Shown here piece by piece: positions 18,669-27,053 of a stretch of DNA of 34,910 nt. The stretch's first letter is position 1, and the number at the start of each line of letters is the position of its first letter. Origin of the DNA: Bacteroidales bacterium (GTDB taxonomy: Bacteria > Bacteroidota > Bacteroidia > Bacteroidales > WCHB1-69). Below the pieces are notes generated by a model. That model was not told where the DNA came from. It was given only the letters and a program-made list of their open reading frames with translations, and did no database searches. The stretch covers positions 1-34,910 of the forward strand of contig JAAYKF010000015.1 in NCBI GenBank assembly GCA_012522535.1, written 5' to 3'. The position numbers and the translations under genes were made by a program.

Positions 18669-18853
18669 ATGAGAGATGAGAGATTATAGATTATAGATGA
18701 GAGACTTGGATATTTAGAAAACAACTTAAAATTCATAATTCGTAATTGTTCATTGTTCATTGTGCATTAAATCCTCCGTGTCTCCGTGGTTAAAAAAAGC
18801 CCAAGTTTCTAGGTTTCTAAATTTCTCATCTCTCATCTCTCATCTCTCATCTA
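18666..18853. repeat. Second intergenic word-repeat island (imperfect inverted repeat)
   Basis: TAGATGAGAGATGAGAGAT (18666-18684) is the exact reverse complement of ATCTCTCATCTCTCATCTA (18835-18853); interior has AATTCATAATTCGTAATT / GTTCATTGTTCATTGTGCATT and CTCCGTGTCTCCGTGGTTA. Confidence 0.85.
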
Positions 18854-18900
18854 ATTCTCAAAATTTATTCATTCACCATCACTACCAATAAAAAAAACCT

Positions 18901-18908
18901 TACATTTG
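18901..18908 (+). promoter_or_regulatory. Putative -7 box of the transketolase operon
   Basis: TACATTTG before the 18934 ATG. Confidence 0.5.
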
Positions 18909-18933
18909 CATTAAAATAAATAAAAACACAAAT

Positions 18934-19779
18934 ATGACACGAGTAGAAGAATTGCAAGACATTGCCACGCAAGTACGTCGCGACATTATCCGAATGACCA
19001 ACGCAGTCATGTCAGGACACCCCGGAGGCTCATTAGGCTGTGCCGATTTCCTAACAGCACTATATTTTGACATAATGGATATCGAAACAGAGAAATTCGA
19101 TATAGATGGCAAAAACGAAGACCTCTTTTTTCTGTCCAACGGACATATTTCGCCACTGCTATACAGCGTTTTGGCTCGAAGGGGATACTTCCCAGTATCG
19201 GAACTTGCAACATTTAGAATATTAAATACACGCTTGCAAGGGCACCCTACAAATGCCGATGGTTTACCAGGGATTAGAATGGCGTCAGGCTCATTGGGGC
19301 AAGGCGTTTCTGTTGCTGTTGGTGCTGCACTGTCCAAAAAAATGAACAACGACCCAAAATTAGTCTATGTATTGACAGGAGACGGCGAATTACAAGAGGG
19401 ACAAATCTGGGAAGCATTGATGTATGCCGCTCACAACAAAGTTGACAACCTAATTATGACCATCGACTACAATAAAGTGCAAATTGATGGAACATTGGAC
19501 GAAGTTCTAAGTCTTGGAAATTTAAAAGACAAACTTACAGCCTTTGGCTGGGACGTTGTAGAGATGCAAGGCAATGAAATGTCAGATGTTTTAGACAAAA
19601 TAAAATTAGCACAAACTCGAACAGGAAAAGCTAAGCCAGTGGCAATATTGATGCACACACTTATGGGCTATGGCGTTGATTTTATGGCTGGTACAAACAA
19701 ATGGCACGGCTTAGCACCCAACGCAGAGCAAGCAGAAGCAGCACTTTCGCAATTGAAAGAAACATTGGGAGATTATTAA
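18934..19779 (+). CDS. Transketolase, N-terminal subunit
   Basis: MSGHPGGSLGCADFLTALYF, FLSNGHISPLLYSVLARRG, GSLGQGVSVAVGAAL, LTGDGELQEGQIWEA (TPP-binding). Confidence 0.95.
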   Translation: MTRVEELQDIATQVRRDIIRMTNAVMSGHPGGSLGCADFLTALYFDIMDIETEKFDIDGKNEDLFFLSNGHISPLLYSVLARRGYFPVSELATFRILNTRLQGHPTNADGLPGIRMASGSLGQGVSVAVGAALSKKMNNDPKLVYVLTGDGELQEGQIWEALMYAAHNKVDNLIMTIDYNKVQIDGTLDEVLSLGNLKDKLTAFGWDVVEMQGNEMSDVLDKIKLAQTRTGKAKPVAILMHTLMGYGVDFMAGTNKWHGLAPNAEQAEAALSQLKETLGDY

Positions 19780-19785
19780 AAACAG

Positions 19786-21177
19786 ATGAGAATACGAATT
19801 AAAATATTACTATTGTTGACCATTTTTGCCTTTGCAAAACTTGGAGCTCAACCCTTGAATAATGGCGAGCCAACAACACGTATTCTCTTTATTTTCGATG
19901 CCTCAAAAAGCATGTGGGGACGATGGCAAACCGATGCGAAAATCACCATTGCAAGAAATATTCTTACAAATATGTTAGACAGTTTGGAGGCATATTCAAA
20001 TTTACAAATTGGACTAAGAGTTTTTGGACATCAGAAAGATTTTCCACCGCAAGACTGCGACGACACCCGTTTGGAGGTGCCAATATCTTTCAATAGTATT
20101 CCAAAAATCAAACATCGACTCAAAACAATCTATCCCCGTGGTACTACGCCAATAGCACTCTCTTTGGAAGCTTGTGCCAACGATTTTACAGAGTGTAAAA
20201 ACTGTAGAAATGTGGTGATTTTGATAACAGATGGCATAGAAGAGTGCGGCGGCGACCCATGTGCAATTTCCATAGCTTTACAAAAAAAAGGAATTGTGCT
20301 AAAACCCTTTGTGATAGGTGTAGGCCTCGATTTTAAAGAAGCCTTCGACTGCGTAGGAACATATTTCGATGGCTCCACAGAAACAAAGTTTCAAGATGCC
20401 TTAACGACAATTATTTCGCATGTAATGCACAAAACCACAGCACAAGTCAGCCTGTTGGATGCTCATGAAAAAGCCAGCGAAACAAATGTGGTTTACACAC
20501 TCCACGATGCCACGTCAAACTCACTGTACTATCAATATGTGCACACCATGAACACACGTGGACTGCCCGATACACTGCTCCTTGACCCAATTCCAGTATA
20601 TAAAGCAAAAGTCTATACCATACCTCAAGTTTGGTCTGACAGCGTCTCTTTGGCACAAGGAAAACATACTATTATTCCAGCAAATACGCCCCAAGGAAAG
20701 CTTGTCTTTAAGACAAAAGAGCAGATAAATCGTTCAAAATATTCCAATCTGCCTGTTATAATCAGATTGGCAGGCAATCCCAATACCTTAAATGTACAAA
20801 ATTTCTTTAGGGAAGAGATATATTTGGCACAAAAATTCGATGCCGAAATACTCTGTTTACCCAGAATTTTATTGAAAGATATTGAGGTTAAACCAAATCA
20901 AACCACCTATATAGAAGTTAGCGAACCCGGAACTGTCGAGTTTCTCAATGCTGACAACGGTTCAGGAGCACTTTTTACATTGAAAAATGGAAATGAAATA
21001 GAGTGGATTTACAATTTTAAACCAAATTCAAAAAATCTGCGATTGATGCTACAGCCCGGAACATATCGCAGCATATTTAGAGCCAATAGCTCAAATACAA
21101 CCACCGATACCAAAGTCGTTGATTTTCAGGTGGAAGCGGGCAGAATAATTAAAGTAAATGTTTTACAAGATAATTAA
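19786..21177 (+). CDS. von Willebrand factor A domain protein, secreted
   Basis: Signal peptide; ILFIFDASKSMWG (MIDAS DxSxS), RGTTPIALSL, VVILITDGIEECGGDPC. Confidence 0.9.
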   Translation: MRIRIKILLLLTIFAFAKLGAQPLNNGEPTTRILFIFDASKSMWGRWQTDAKITIARNILTNMLDSLEAYSNLQIGLRVFGHQKDFPPQDCDDTRLEVPISFNSIPKIKHRLKTIYPRGTTPIALSLEACANDFTECKNCRNVVILITDGIEECGGDPCAISIALQKKGIVLKPFVIGVGLDFKEAFDCVGTYFDGSTETKFQDALTTIISHVMHKTTAQVSLLDAHEKASETNVVYTLHDATSNSLYYQYVHTMNTRGLPDTLLLDPIPVYKAKVYTIPQVWSDSVSLAQGKHTIIPANTPQGKLVFKTKEQINRSKYSNLPVIIRLAGNPNTLNVQNFFREEIYLAQKFDAEILCLPRILLKDIEVKPNQTTYIEVSEPGTVEFLNADNGSGALFTLKNGNEIEWIYNFKPNSKNLRLMLQPGTYRSIFRANSSNTTTDTKVVDFQVEAGRIIKVNVLQDN

Positions 21178-21183
21178 TATAAA

Positions 21184-22140
21184 ATGGAAAAACCAGTTTT
21201 TAGCGAGAAAAAAGATACACGTTCGGGCTTCGGTGCCGGATTAGACGTTTTGGGAGAAACCAATAAAAATGTAGTAGCACTATGTGCCGACCTTATTGGC
21301 TCATTGAAAATGAATAATTTTGCCGAAAAACATTCCGAAAGATTCTTCCAATTAGGAATTGCCGAAGCAAATATGATTGGAGTTGCAGCAGGATTGACCA
21401 TAGGCGGAAAAATTCCCTTCTTGGGAACTTTCGCCAATTTCGCCACAGGAAGAGTTTACGACCAAATTCGTATGGTAGTAGCTTATTCCAATAAAAATGT
21501 GAAAATTTGTGCCTCACACGCAGGAATAACATTGGGCGAAGATGGTGCAACTCACCAAATTATGGAAGATATCGGACTGATGAAAATGTTGCCAAATATG
21601 GTGGTGATAAATCCTTGCGACTTCAACCAAACCAAGGCAGCAACAATAGCCATAGCCGAATATGAAGGACCCGTTTATCTTCGTTTTGGACGCCCAGCAG
21701 TACCAAATTTCACCCCCGAAAATCAAAAATTTGAGATAGGAAAAGCCCTAAAACTTAAAGAGGGTAAAGATATTTCAATTTTTGCCACAGGGCATATGGT
21801 ATGGCACGCCATGGAAGCAGCATACGAACTTTCGCAAAATGGAATAGATGCAGAGGTGATAAATATTCACACCATTAAACCTTTGGACAAAGAAGCAGTC
21901 ATATCATCAATTGCCAAAACAAAATGTGCAGTTGTAGCCGAAGAACATCTCATGAATGGCGGACTTGGCGACACAATAGCACAATTGGTAGTCCAAAACA
22001 ACCCAATTCCAGTGGAATATGTTGCAGTGGACGACAAATTTGGCGAGAGTGGAAAACCTGCTCAACTAATGGAAAAATATGAACTTACAACTGAAACAAT
22101 TATTGAAAAATCAAGAAAATCTATCCAACGAAAAGGATAA
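21184..22140 (+). CDS. Transketolase, C-terminal subunit
   Basis: DTRSGFGAGLDVLGETNKNVVALCADLIGS...FFQLGIAEANMIGVAAGL...HAGITLGEDGATHQIMEDI. Confidence 0.95.
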   Translation: MEKPVFSEKKDTRSGFGAGLDVLGETNKNVVALCADLIGSLKMNNFAEKHSERFFQLGIAEANMIGVAAGLTIGGKIPFLGTFANFATGRVYDQIRMVVAYSNKNVKICASHAGITLGEDGATHQIMEDIGLMKMLPNMVVINPCDFNQTKAATIAIAEYEGPVYLRFGRPAVPNFTPENQKFEIGKALKLKEGKDISIFATGHMVWHAMEAAYELSQNGIDAEVINIHTIKPLDKEAVISSIAKTKCAVVAEEHLMNGGLGDTIAQLVVQNNPIPVEYVAVDDKFGESGKPAQLMEKYELTTETIIEKSRKSIQRKG

Positions 22141-22669
22141 AGAAAAAATAATTGTAAAACAGCTTAAAAATAAATCAACCAAAGAGGCGGCATTCCGCTC
22201 TTTGGTTGATTTGTATAAAACACAAGTCTATTGGCAGGCACGCCGAAACGTAGTTGTACACGAAGATGCCGACGATATAGCCCAAAATGTTTTTATCAAA
22301 ATATGGCAAAATGTTGACAAATTTCGGGGCGATGCCAAACTCTCCACATGGATATATCGCATCACCGCCAACGAAATAATCGATTTTGTAAATTCTAAAT
22401 ATAAAAAACAAGAATTTAATAGCGACGATTTAGATAGAGTAGAACAATCGCTTTCGGAAGAATATTTCTCCGGAACGCATATCGAAAAACAGTTCCAAAA
22501 AGCACTTCTGGAAATTCCACCACGACAAAGAATGGTCTTCACCATGAGATATTATGACGAAACGCCATTTAAAGATATTGCCGAAAAATTGCAACTCACA
22601 GTGGGAGCCGTTAAAGCATCATATCATCACGCCAGCGAAAAAATGAAAAGATTTTTATTGGAGAATTAA
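22079..22669 (+). CDS. RNA polymerase sigma factor, sigma-70/ECF family
   Basis: EDADDIAQNVFIKIWQNVDKFRGDAKLSTWIYRITANEIIDF and ALLEIPPRQRMVFTMRYYDETPFKDIAEKLQLTVGAVKASYHHASEKMK (regions 2 and 4). Overlaps the transketolase ORF by 62 nt. Confidence 0.92.
   Translation: MNLQLKQLLKNQENLSNEKDKEKIIVKQLKNKSTKEAAFRSLVDLYKTQVYWQARRNVVVHEDADDIAQNVFIKIWQNVDKFRGDAKLSTWIYRITANEIIDFVNSKYKKQEFNSDDLDRVEQSLSEEYFSGTHIEKQFQKALLEIPPRQRMVFTMRYYDETPFKDIAEKLQLTVGAVKASYHHASEKMKRFLLEN
22172..22212 (+). promoter_or_regulatory. Near-perfect hairpin inside the sigma-factor ORF, 31 nt after the transketolase stop
   Basis: AAATCAACCAAAGAGGCGG-CATT-CCGCTCTTTGGTTGATTT; 18 bp with a single bulged G. Confidence 0.75.
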
Positions 22670-22711
22670 ACCTTTATGATTTTTTGAAGTCATAGAACTA
22701 AATGCCCGAAA

Positions 22712-23086
22712 ATGAAAGAGAATAATTTACATAAAAACAACTTCAAAGTTCCCGAAAATTACTTCGACAATTTCACCAACGAAATTATGAATAAAGTTCA
22801 AACTGAAGAGCCACGAAAAAGATTTCAGCTAAATGCTATGAAATATGCCACAGTAGCAGCATCTGTTTTGATAGTCTTGTCGCTCACTTTTGGACTGGTA
22901 AAATTCAATGATAATAACAAAGATCAATTTTCGAAAAACTTTGATACAAACAATATAGTCAACACAAACAATAATAATATAATAGTTGACAATCATTATA
23001 CTGACGAGTATGATGAGCTTTTAGATTGGTCGGCAACCATGGGCTTGACCGATGAAGAATTATATATTTTACTATCAATCTATTAA
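22712..23086 (+). CDS. Small single-pass membrane protein, candidate anti-sigma-like partner
   Basis: 124 aa with one TM segment (YATVAASVLIVLSLTFGLV) directly after the sigma gene; short acidic C-terminus. Confidence 0.72.
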   Translation: MKENNLHKNNFKVPENYFDNFTNEIMNKVQTEEPRKRFQLNAMKYATVAASVLIVLSLTFGLVKFNDNNKDQFSKNFDTNNIVNTNNNNIIVDNHYTDEYDELLDWSATMGLTDEELYILLSIY

Positions 23087-23097
23087 AATTTAAAGCT

Positions 23098-23682
23098 ATG
23101 AAAACAAATCAAAAAATTAGACTAATAGGCATGTTGGCATTTATGTTCATATTTGCAACATCAGGCTTTGCACAAAGAGGACAAGGCGGTCAGGGACGAT
23201 ACAACAGAGGTAACAACCAAGGACGTAACATCGAAAACAGAGCTCAAAATGTTGAGCGAATGAAAGAGCGTCAAAAAGTTGTACAAACACAAAAAGTAGA
23301 TTTTATAAAAGAATATCTCGAATTGACAGAAAAGGAGTTTACAGATTTCAACAAAATCTATACCGAATCCATCGAAAAACAAAGAGAAATGAGAAACTCA
23401 TTCCGCAAAGAGATGGCACCATTTTACAAGAAAAAATGGAACGAATTGACAGAAAAAGAGGCAGATAAAATGTTGGAGATAGAGAAAAAACATCATCAAA
23501 ATATGATGAAACTTCGTGACGATGAAATTGCCAAATACAAAAAAGTGATGCCAACAAACAAAGTAGCAAAAATTAAAGAAGCCGAACGCGAATTTAAAAG
23601 AAATATGGTTCGTAATGCATCAAAAAGAGGTGCACGCGGAGAGCGTAGAATGGCACCACCACTGGATATGAATGAAGAGTAA
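23098..23682 (+). CDS. Secreted Spy/CpxP-like charged helical protein
   Basis: Signal peptide ending GFAQ, then helical repeats (LTEKEFTDFNKIYTESIEKQREMRNSFRKEM...) resembling Spy/LTXXQ-type proteins. Confidence 0.7.
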   Translation: MKTNQKIRLIGMLAFMFIFATSGFAQRGQGGQGRYNRGNNQGRNIENRAQNVERMKERQKVVQTQKVDFIKEYLELTEKEFTDFNKIYTESIEKQREMRNSFRKEMAPFYKKKWNELTEKEADKMLEIEKKHHQNMMKLRDDEIAKYKKVMPTNKVAKIKEAEREFKRNMVRNASKRGARGERRMAPPLDMNEE

Positions 23683-23712
23683 ACAACTGCTTAATATAAT
23701 AAAATGATTGAC

Positions 23713-23743
23713 AAGGGGATTCTCAAAATTGAGAGTCCCTTTT
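23713..23743 (+). terminator. Terminator of the sigma/Spy-like operon
   Basis: AAGGGGATTCTCAAAATTGAGAGTCCCTTTT stem-loop. Confidence 0.75.
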
Positions 23744-23816
23744 CTATTTGAATTATAAAAATCATTAATAAAACCCTGATTTATGAGCAAAGACTGCTTC
23801 ATTGACTAATAATTCT

Positions 23817-23824
23817 TAATTTTG
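23817..23824 (+). promoter_or_regulatory. Putative -7 box of the heptose kinase-ubiE-porT operon
   Basis: TAATTTTG 16 nt before the 23841 ATG. Confidence 0.55.
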
Positions 23825-23840
23825 CACAAAAATAGATACA

Positions 23841-24857
23841 ATGACTCAAGAATTTATTGAAGAACTGTTTGAAAGTTTCAATAGCAAAAAAGTAGTGATA
23901 ATTGGTGATGTGATGGTAGATGCATACTTGTTTGGTAGTGTTGACCGCATTTCGCCCGAAGCACCTGTGCCAGTTGTAAATGTAAAATCCAGAGACAATA
24001 GACCTGGCGGTGCTGCTAATGTGGCACTAAATGTAAAAGCATTAGGAGCCGAAGCTATTTTGTGTTCGGTGGTAGGGAAAGACCCCAAAGGAAAAGAATT
24101 TGTGGCAGCTATGGAAGCAGAAGGAATTTCCACAAAAGGCATTGTTGAAAGTGAAAATAGAGTTACCACTACTAAGTTTAGAATTTTCGGAAATAAAATT
24201 CAAATGCTTAGGGTTGATGAAGAAACAACCAAAAGTCTAAACAAGGAAGATTGCGAAAATCTTTATAACACAATTGAATATATCCTTGAAAATGAAGATA
24301 TCGATGCTGTAATTTTTGAAGATTACGACAAAGGCGTTGTCTCTAAAGAGCTTATAGAAAAAGTAATTTTCAAAACACAAATTCTTGATATTCCCGTTAT
24401 GGTGGACCCCAAAAAAGATAATTTCCAGTTTTACGATAAAACCACCATATTCAAACCTAATCTAAAAGAGCTAGTTGAGGGAACTCACGCCGAAGTTGAT
24501 GTGAAAAACATAAATGAATTGCAGCAAGTTGTTGAGCAATTTATTCGTAAGCATCAAATAGAAATTGTTGTTACAACGCTTTCCGAAAGAGGCGTTATGG
24601 TCTCTTGGCAAGACGAAGATGAGTATTCAATAAATCACCAACATATTCCGGCACATATAAGAAATATCGCCGATGTTTCGGGAGCTGGCGACACCGTCGT
24701 TAGCGTCTTGGCATTGTGTCATGCAAGTGGGCTAAACCCTGTTCAAACAGCTTCAATAGCCAATATAGCAGGCGGTCTGGTGTGCGAAGAGGTGGGAGTG
24801 GTTCCCATTAACAAAGAGAAGTTCTTAAAAGAAGCTAAAAAACTATTGATAGGCTAA
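23841..24857 (+). CDS. D-glycero-beta-D-manno-heptose-7-phosphate kinase (HldE/RfaE domain I)
   Basis: VVIIGDVMVDAYLFGSVDRISPEAPVPVVNV, RPGGAANVALN, DPKKDNFQFY, ADVSGAGDTVVSVLAL: PfkB family, RfaE1-like. Confidence 0.93.
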   Translation: MTQEFIEELFESFNSKKVVIIGDVMVDAYLFGSVDRISPEAPVPVVNVKSRDNRPGGAANVALNVKALGAEAILCSVVGKDPKGKEFVAAMEAEGISTKGIVESENRVTTTKFRIFGNKIQMLRVDEETTKSLNKEDCENLYNTIEYILENEDIDAVIFEDYDKGVVSKELIEKVIFKTQILDIPVMVDPKKDNFQFYDKTTIFKPNLKELVEGTHAEVDVKNINELQQVVEQFIRKHQIEIVVTTLSERGVMVSWQDEDEYSINHQHIPAHIRNIADVSGAGDTVVSVLALCHASGLNPVQTASIANIAGGLVCEEVGVVPINKEKFLKEAKKLLIG

Positions 24858-24858
24858 A

Positions 24859-25647
24859 ATGATACTCGACAAGTCGAAAGAGAATATCGCAAAAATGTTC
24901 AACTCCATAGCACATGCCTATGATAGGTTTGGGCATTTGTTGTCTCTAAATTTCGACCAAAGGTGGAGAAAAAGACTTGTTAAAAAATTAAAGATAGACG
25001 AAAATAGTCAAATCTTAGATGTAGCCACAGGAACAGGATGTTTGGTAAGTATGATGGCAAAGAAAAATCCACAAAAAATAGTGGGTGTTGACATTGCCGA
25101 AAAGATGTTGGAAGTGGCAAAAAAGAAGACCAAAAATCAATATGAAAATATTGTAAATTTTATGCACGCCGATGCCGAAAATTTACCCTTCCCCGACGAA
25201 AGTTTCGATATTTTAACCATAGCTTTTGGGATTAGAAATATTAGTAATCCGAATATTGCATTAGATGAGTTTTATAGAGTTTTGAAACCCAACGGAAAAC
25301 TTGTAATGTTGGAGTTAACGATGCCTCAAAGATGGTTTATGGGTCTTTATAGAATTTATATTTTCAAGGTTTTTCCATTAATGGGTAAGCTTATAAGTGG
25401 AAACAAAAAACCCTATGTCTATTTGCCGCACTCCATAAAGCAGTTTAAGCAGGGCGAAGAGTTGTTAAGCAGCACTTCAAAGCATGGTTTTGAAAAAAAT
25501 AGCATAGAATCCTTGATGTTTGGAATTGCAAATATCTATTGTGTAAACAAGATTCCGCTTCACCAAAGAGTGAAAAATAGTGAGTTAAACGAAGGTGTAA
25601 TTTTTCAAAAACAAAATAAAATTTGTAAAAAAGCGTTTATAGATTAA
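24859..25647 (+). CDS. Demethylmenaquinone methyltransferase (UbiE/MenG)
   Basis: MFNSIAHAYDRFGHLLSLNFDQRWR, LDVATGTGCLVSMM, DILTIAFGIRNISN, GKLVMLELTMP. Confidence 0.95.
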   Translation: MILDKSKENIAKMFNSIAHAYDRFGHLLSLNFDQRWRKRLVKKLKIDENSQILDVATGTGCLVSMMAKKNPQKIVGVDIAEKMLEVAKKKTKNQYENIVNFMHADAENLPFPDESFDILTIAFGIRNISNPNIALDEFYRVLKPNGKLVMLELTMPQRWFMGLYRIYIFKVFPLMGKLISGNKKPYVYLPHSIKQFKQGEELLSSTSKHGFEKNSIESLMFGIANIYCVNKIPLHQRVKNSELNEGVIFQKQNKICKKAFID

Positions 25648-25659
25648 TTTTTAGAAAGA

Positions 25660-26373
25660 ATGAGAAAAAATCTTATATTAAGTTTCGTATTCACACTATT
25701 TGTGTCCATGTCGCTTTTTTCGCAAAATAGTGGCGGCATGAACCTACCTCGATATGACAGAAAGTCCTTCCATTTTGGCTTTCTGATAGGCTATAATCAA
25801 TTCGATTTTATGGTTAAACCTAATAACGACCTGAGTCCCTTCGATTCGCTAATGGTGATAGAGTCGTCGCCTATGAGTGGCTTCAATTTGGGAGTGATTA
25901 GCGATTTGACTTTGGGGAAATATTTCAACCTTAGATTTATTCCCACACTCTCTTTTGGCGATAGGGTGCTACATTATACCATCAAATTTCAAGATTCTGT
26001 ATATTTCGATGTAAATAAAAAAATAGAATCGACCTATGTAGATTTTCCACTATATATGAAGTTCAAGTCAAGCCGAATGAACAACACTAGGTTGTATGTC
26101 ATTGGTGGTTTGCAATATAGCCTCGACTTGGCTTCACTCTCCAAGAAAAAGAATACCAATAGAGATGAGATTTTTGTGAAACTAAAGAGGGACGATATTT
26201 CGTTTAATGCAGGCGTGGGAGCCGATTTTTATCTCACTTATTTTAAATTTGCGGTGGAGCTAAAAATGAATTATGGATTTATGGACTTAATTGTCCGTGA
26301 AGGAAATTTATACTCCAACAGCATAGATAAACTCAACTCCAAAATTATGCAAATTTCATTTTTGTTTGAGTAA
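25660..26373 (+). CDS. PorT/SprT-like outer-membrane beta-barrel protein
   Basis: Signal peptide; HFGFLIGYNQFDFMVKP..., beta-barrel character; immediately downstream of ubiE, a porT context in Bacteroidota. Confidence 0.82.
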   Translation: MRKNLILSFVFTLFVSMSLFSQNSGGMNLPRYDRKSFHFGFLIGYNQFDFMVKPNNDLSPFDSLMVIESSPMSGFNLGVISDLTLGKYFNLRFIPTLSFGDRVLHYTIKFQDSVYFDVNKKIESTYVDFPLYMKFKSSRMNNTRLYVIGGLQYSLDLASLSKKKNTNRDEIFVKLKRDDISFNAGVGADFYLTYFKFAVELKMNYGFMDLIVREGNLYSNSIDKLNSKIMQISFLFE

Positions 26374-26577
26374 AATAGAAGTTTTCTTAGCATTTGTCTA
26401 TCTTTCGATGCCCGCTCACTGCGTTCGCTATTGAAAATTCCGATGCTATATTCAAAAGCATAATAAGGCATAGCCGAAATTAGGTGTAATTGAATTTGTT
26501 ATCGGAACTCAATATGACAAATGTTTCATTTTTCACCCTCTGAGTAATGTTACTATTTTGATAATGAGGATGTTAGC

Positions 26578-27048
26578 TTAGAAAGTGAGTTTCAATTCAA
26601 TATCTAATTGTCTTCCTTCAGTTTGGGCTTTTTTATCAAGTCTTTTCCCTACAAAATATCCGTAAATCATACCAATTGGTAAACCAATTCCCAGCAAAGC
26701 AATATTGTTTAAACTTATACCTAATGCAGCCCCAATGGGCAGACCTACTGCGTTCATGCCTACTAAAAGCCATTTGTTTAGATAGTGGTTTTTGCTGACA
26801 ATTTTATGCTGCTTTTCGAGCATTTTTAAGACTTCAGACTGCGTTTTTCTCAACAGCTCTCTGTATGATTTGTCGGTAGCTGAAATAGAATTTAATACTT
26901 TAATTTTATCATTTATAAACTCTATGCTATCGTCTGGAAGCTTTTGTTTATCTATTTCTTGAATAAGTTTCACAAATTGCTCCTTGGCATAATGTAATTT
27001 ATGATTTTCAAAACTCTCTTTTTCAATATTTAAGCTATTAATTTTCAT
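26578..27048 (-). CDS. Hypothetical membrane protein
   Basis: Complete 156-aa ORF; coiled-coil-like N-terminus and two Gly-rich TM segments (LLVGMNAVGLPIGAALGIS / IALLGIGLPIGMIYGYFVG). Confidence 0.7.
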   Translation of the reverse strand: MKINSLNIEKESFENHKLHYAKEQFVKLIQEIDKQKLPDDSIEFINDKIKVLNSISATDKSYRELLRKTQSEVLKMLEKQHKIVSKNHYLNKWLLVGMNAVGLPIGAALGISLNNIALLGIGLPIGMIYGYFVGKRLDKKAQTEGRQLDIELKLTF

Positions 27049-27053
27049 AATCC

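Noticed and set aside
18666-18853. CRISPR array or ordinary microsatellite
   Set aside because: No regular repeat-spacer periodicity; the words are variable and arranged as inverted arms, and no cas genes are nearby.
26400-26425. Plasmid vector contamination (CGCTCACTGCGTTCGCT)
   Set aside because: Only superficially like ColE1-type vector sequence, and flanking DNA is continuous with the chromosome.
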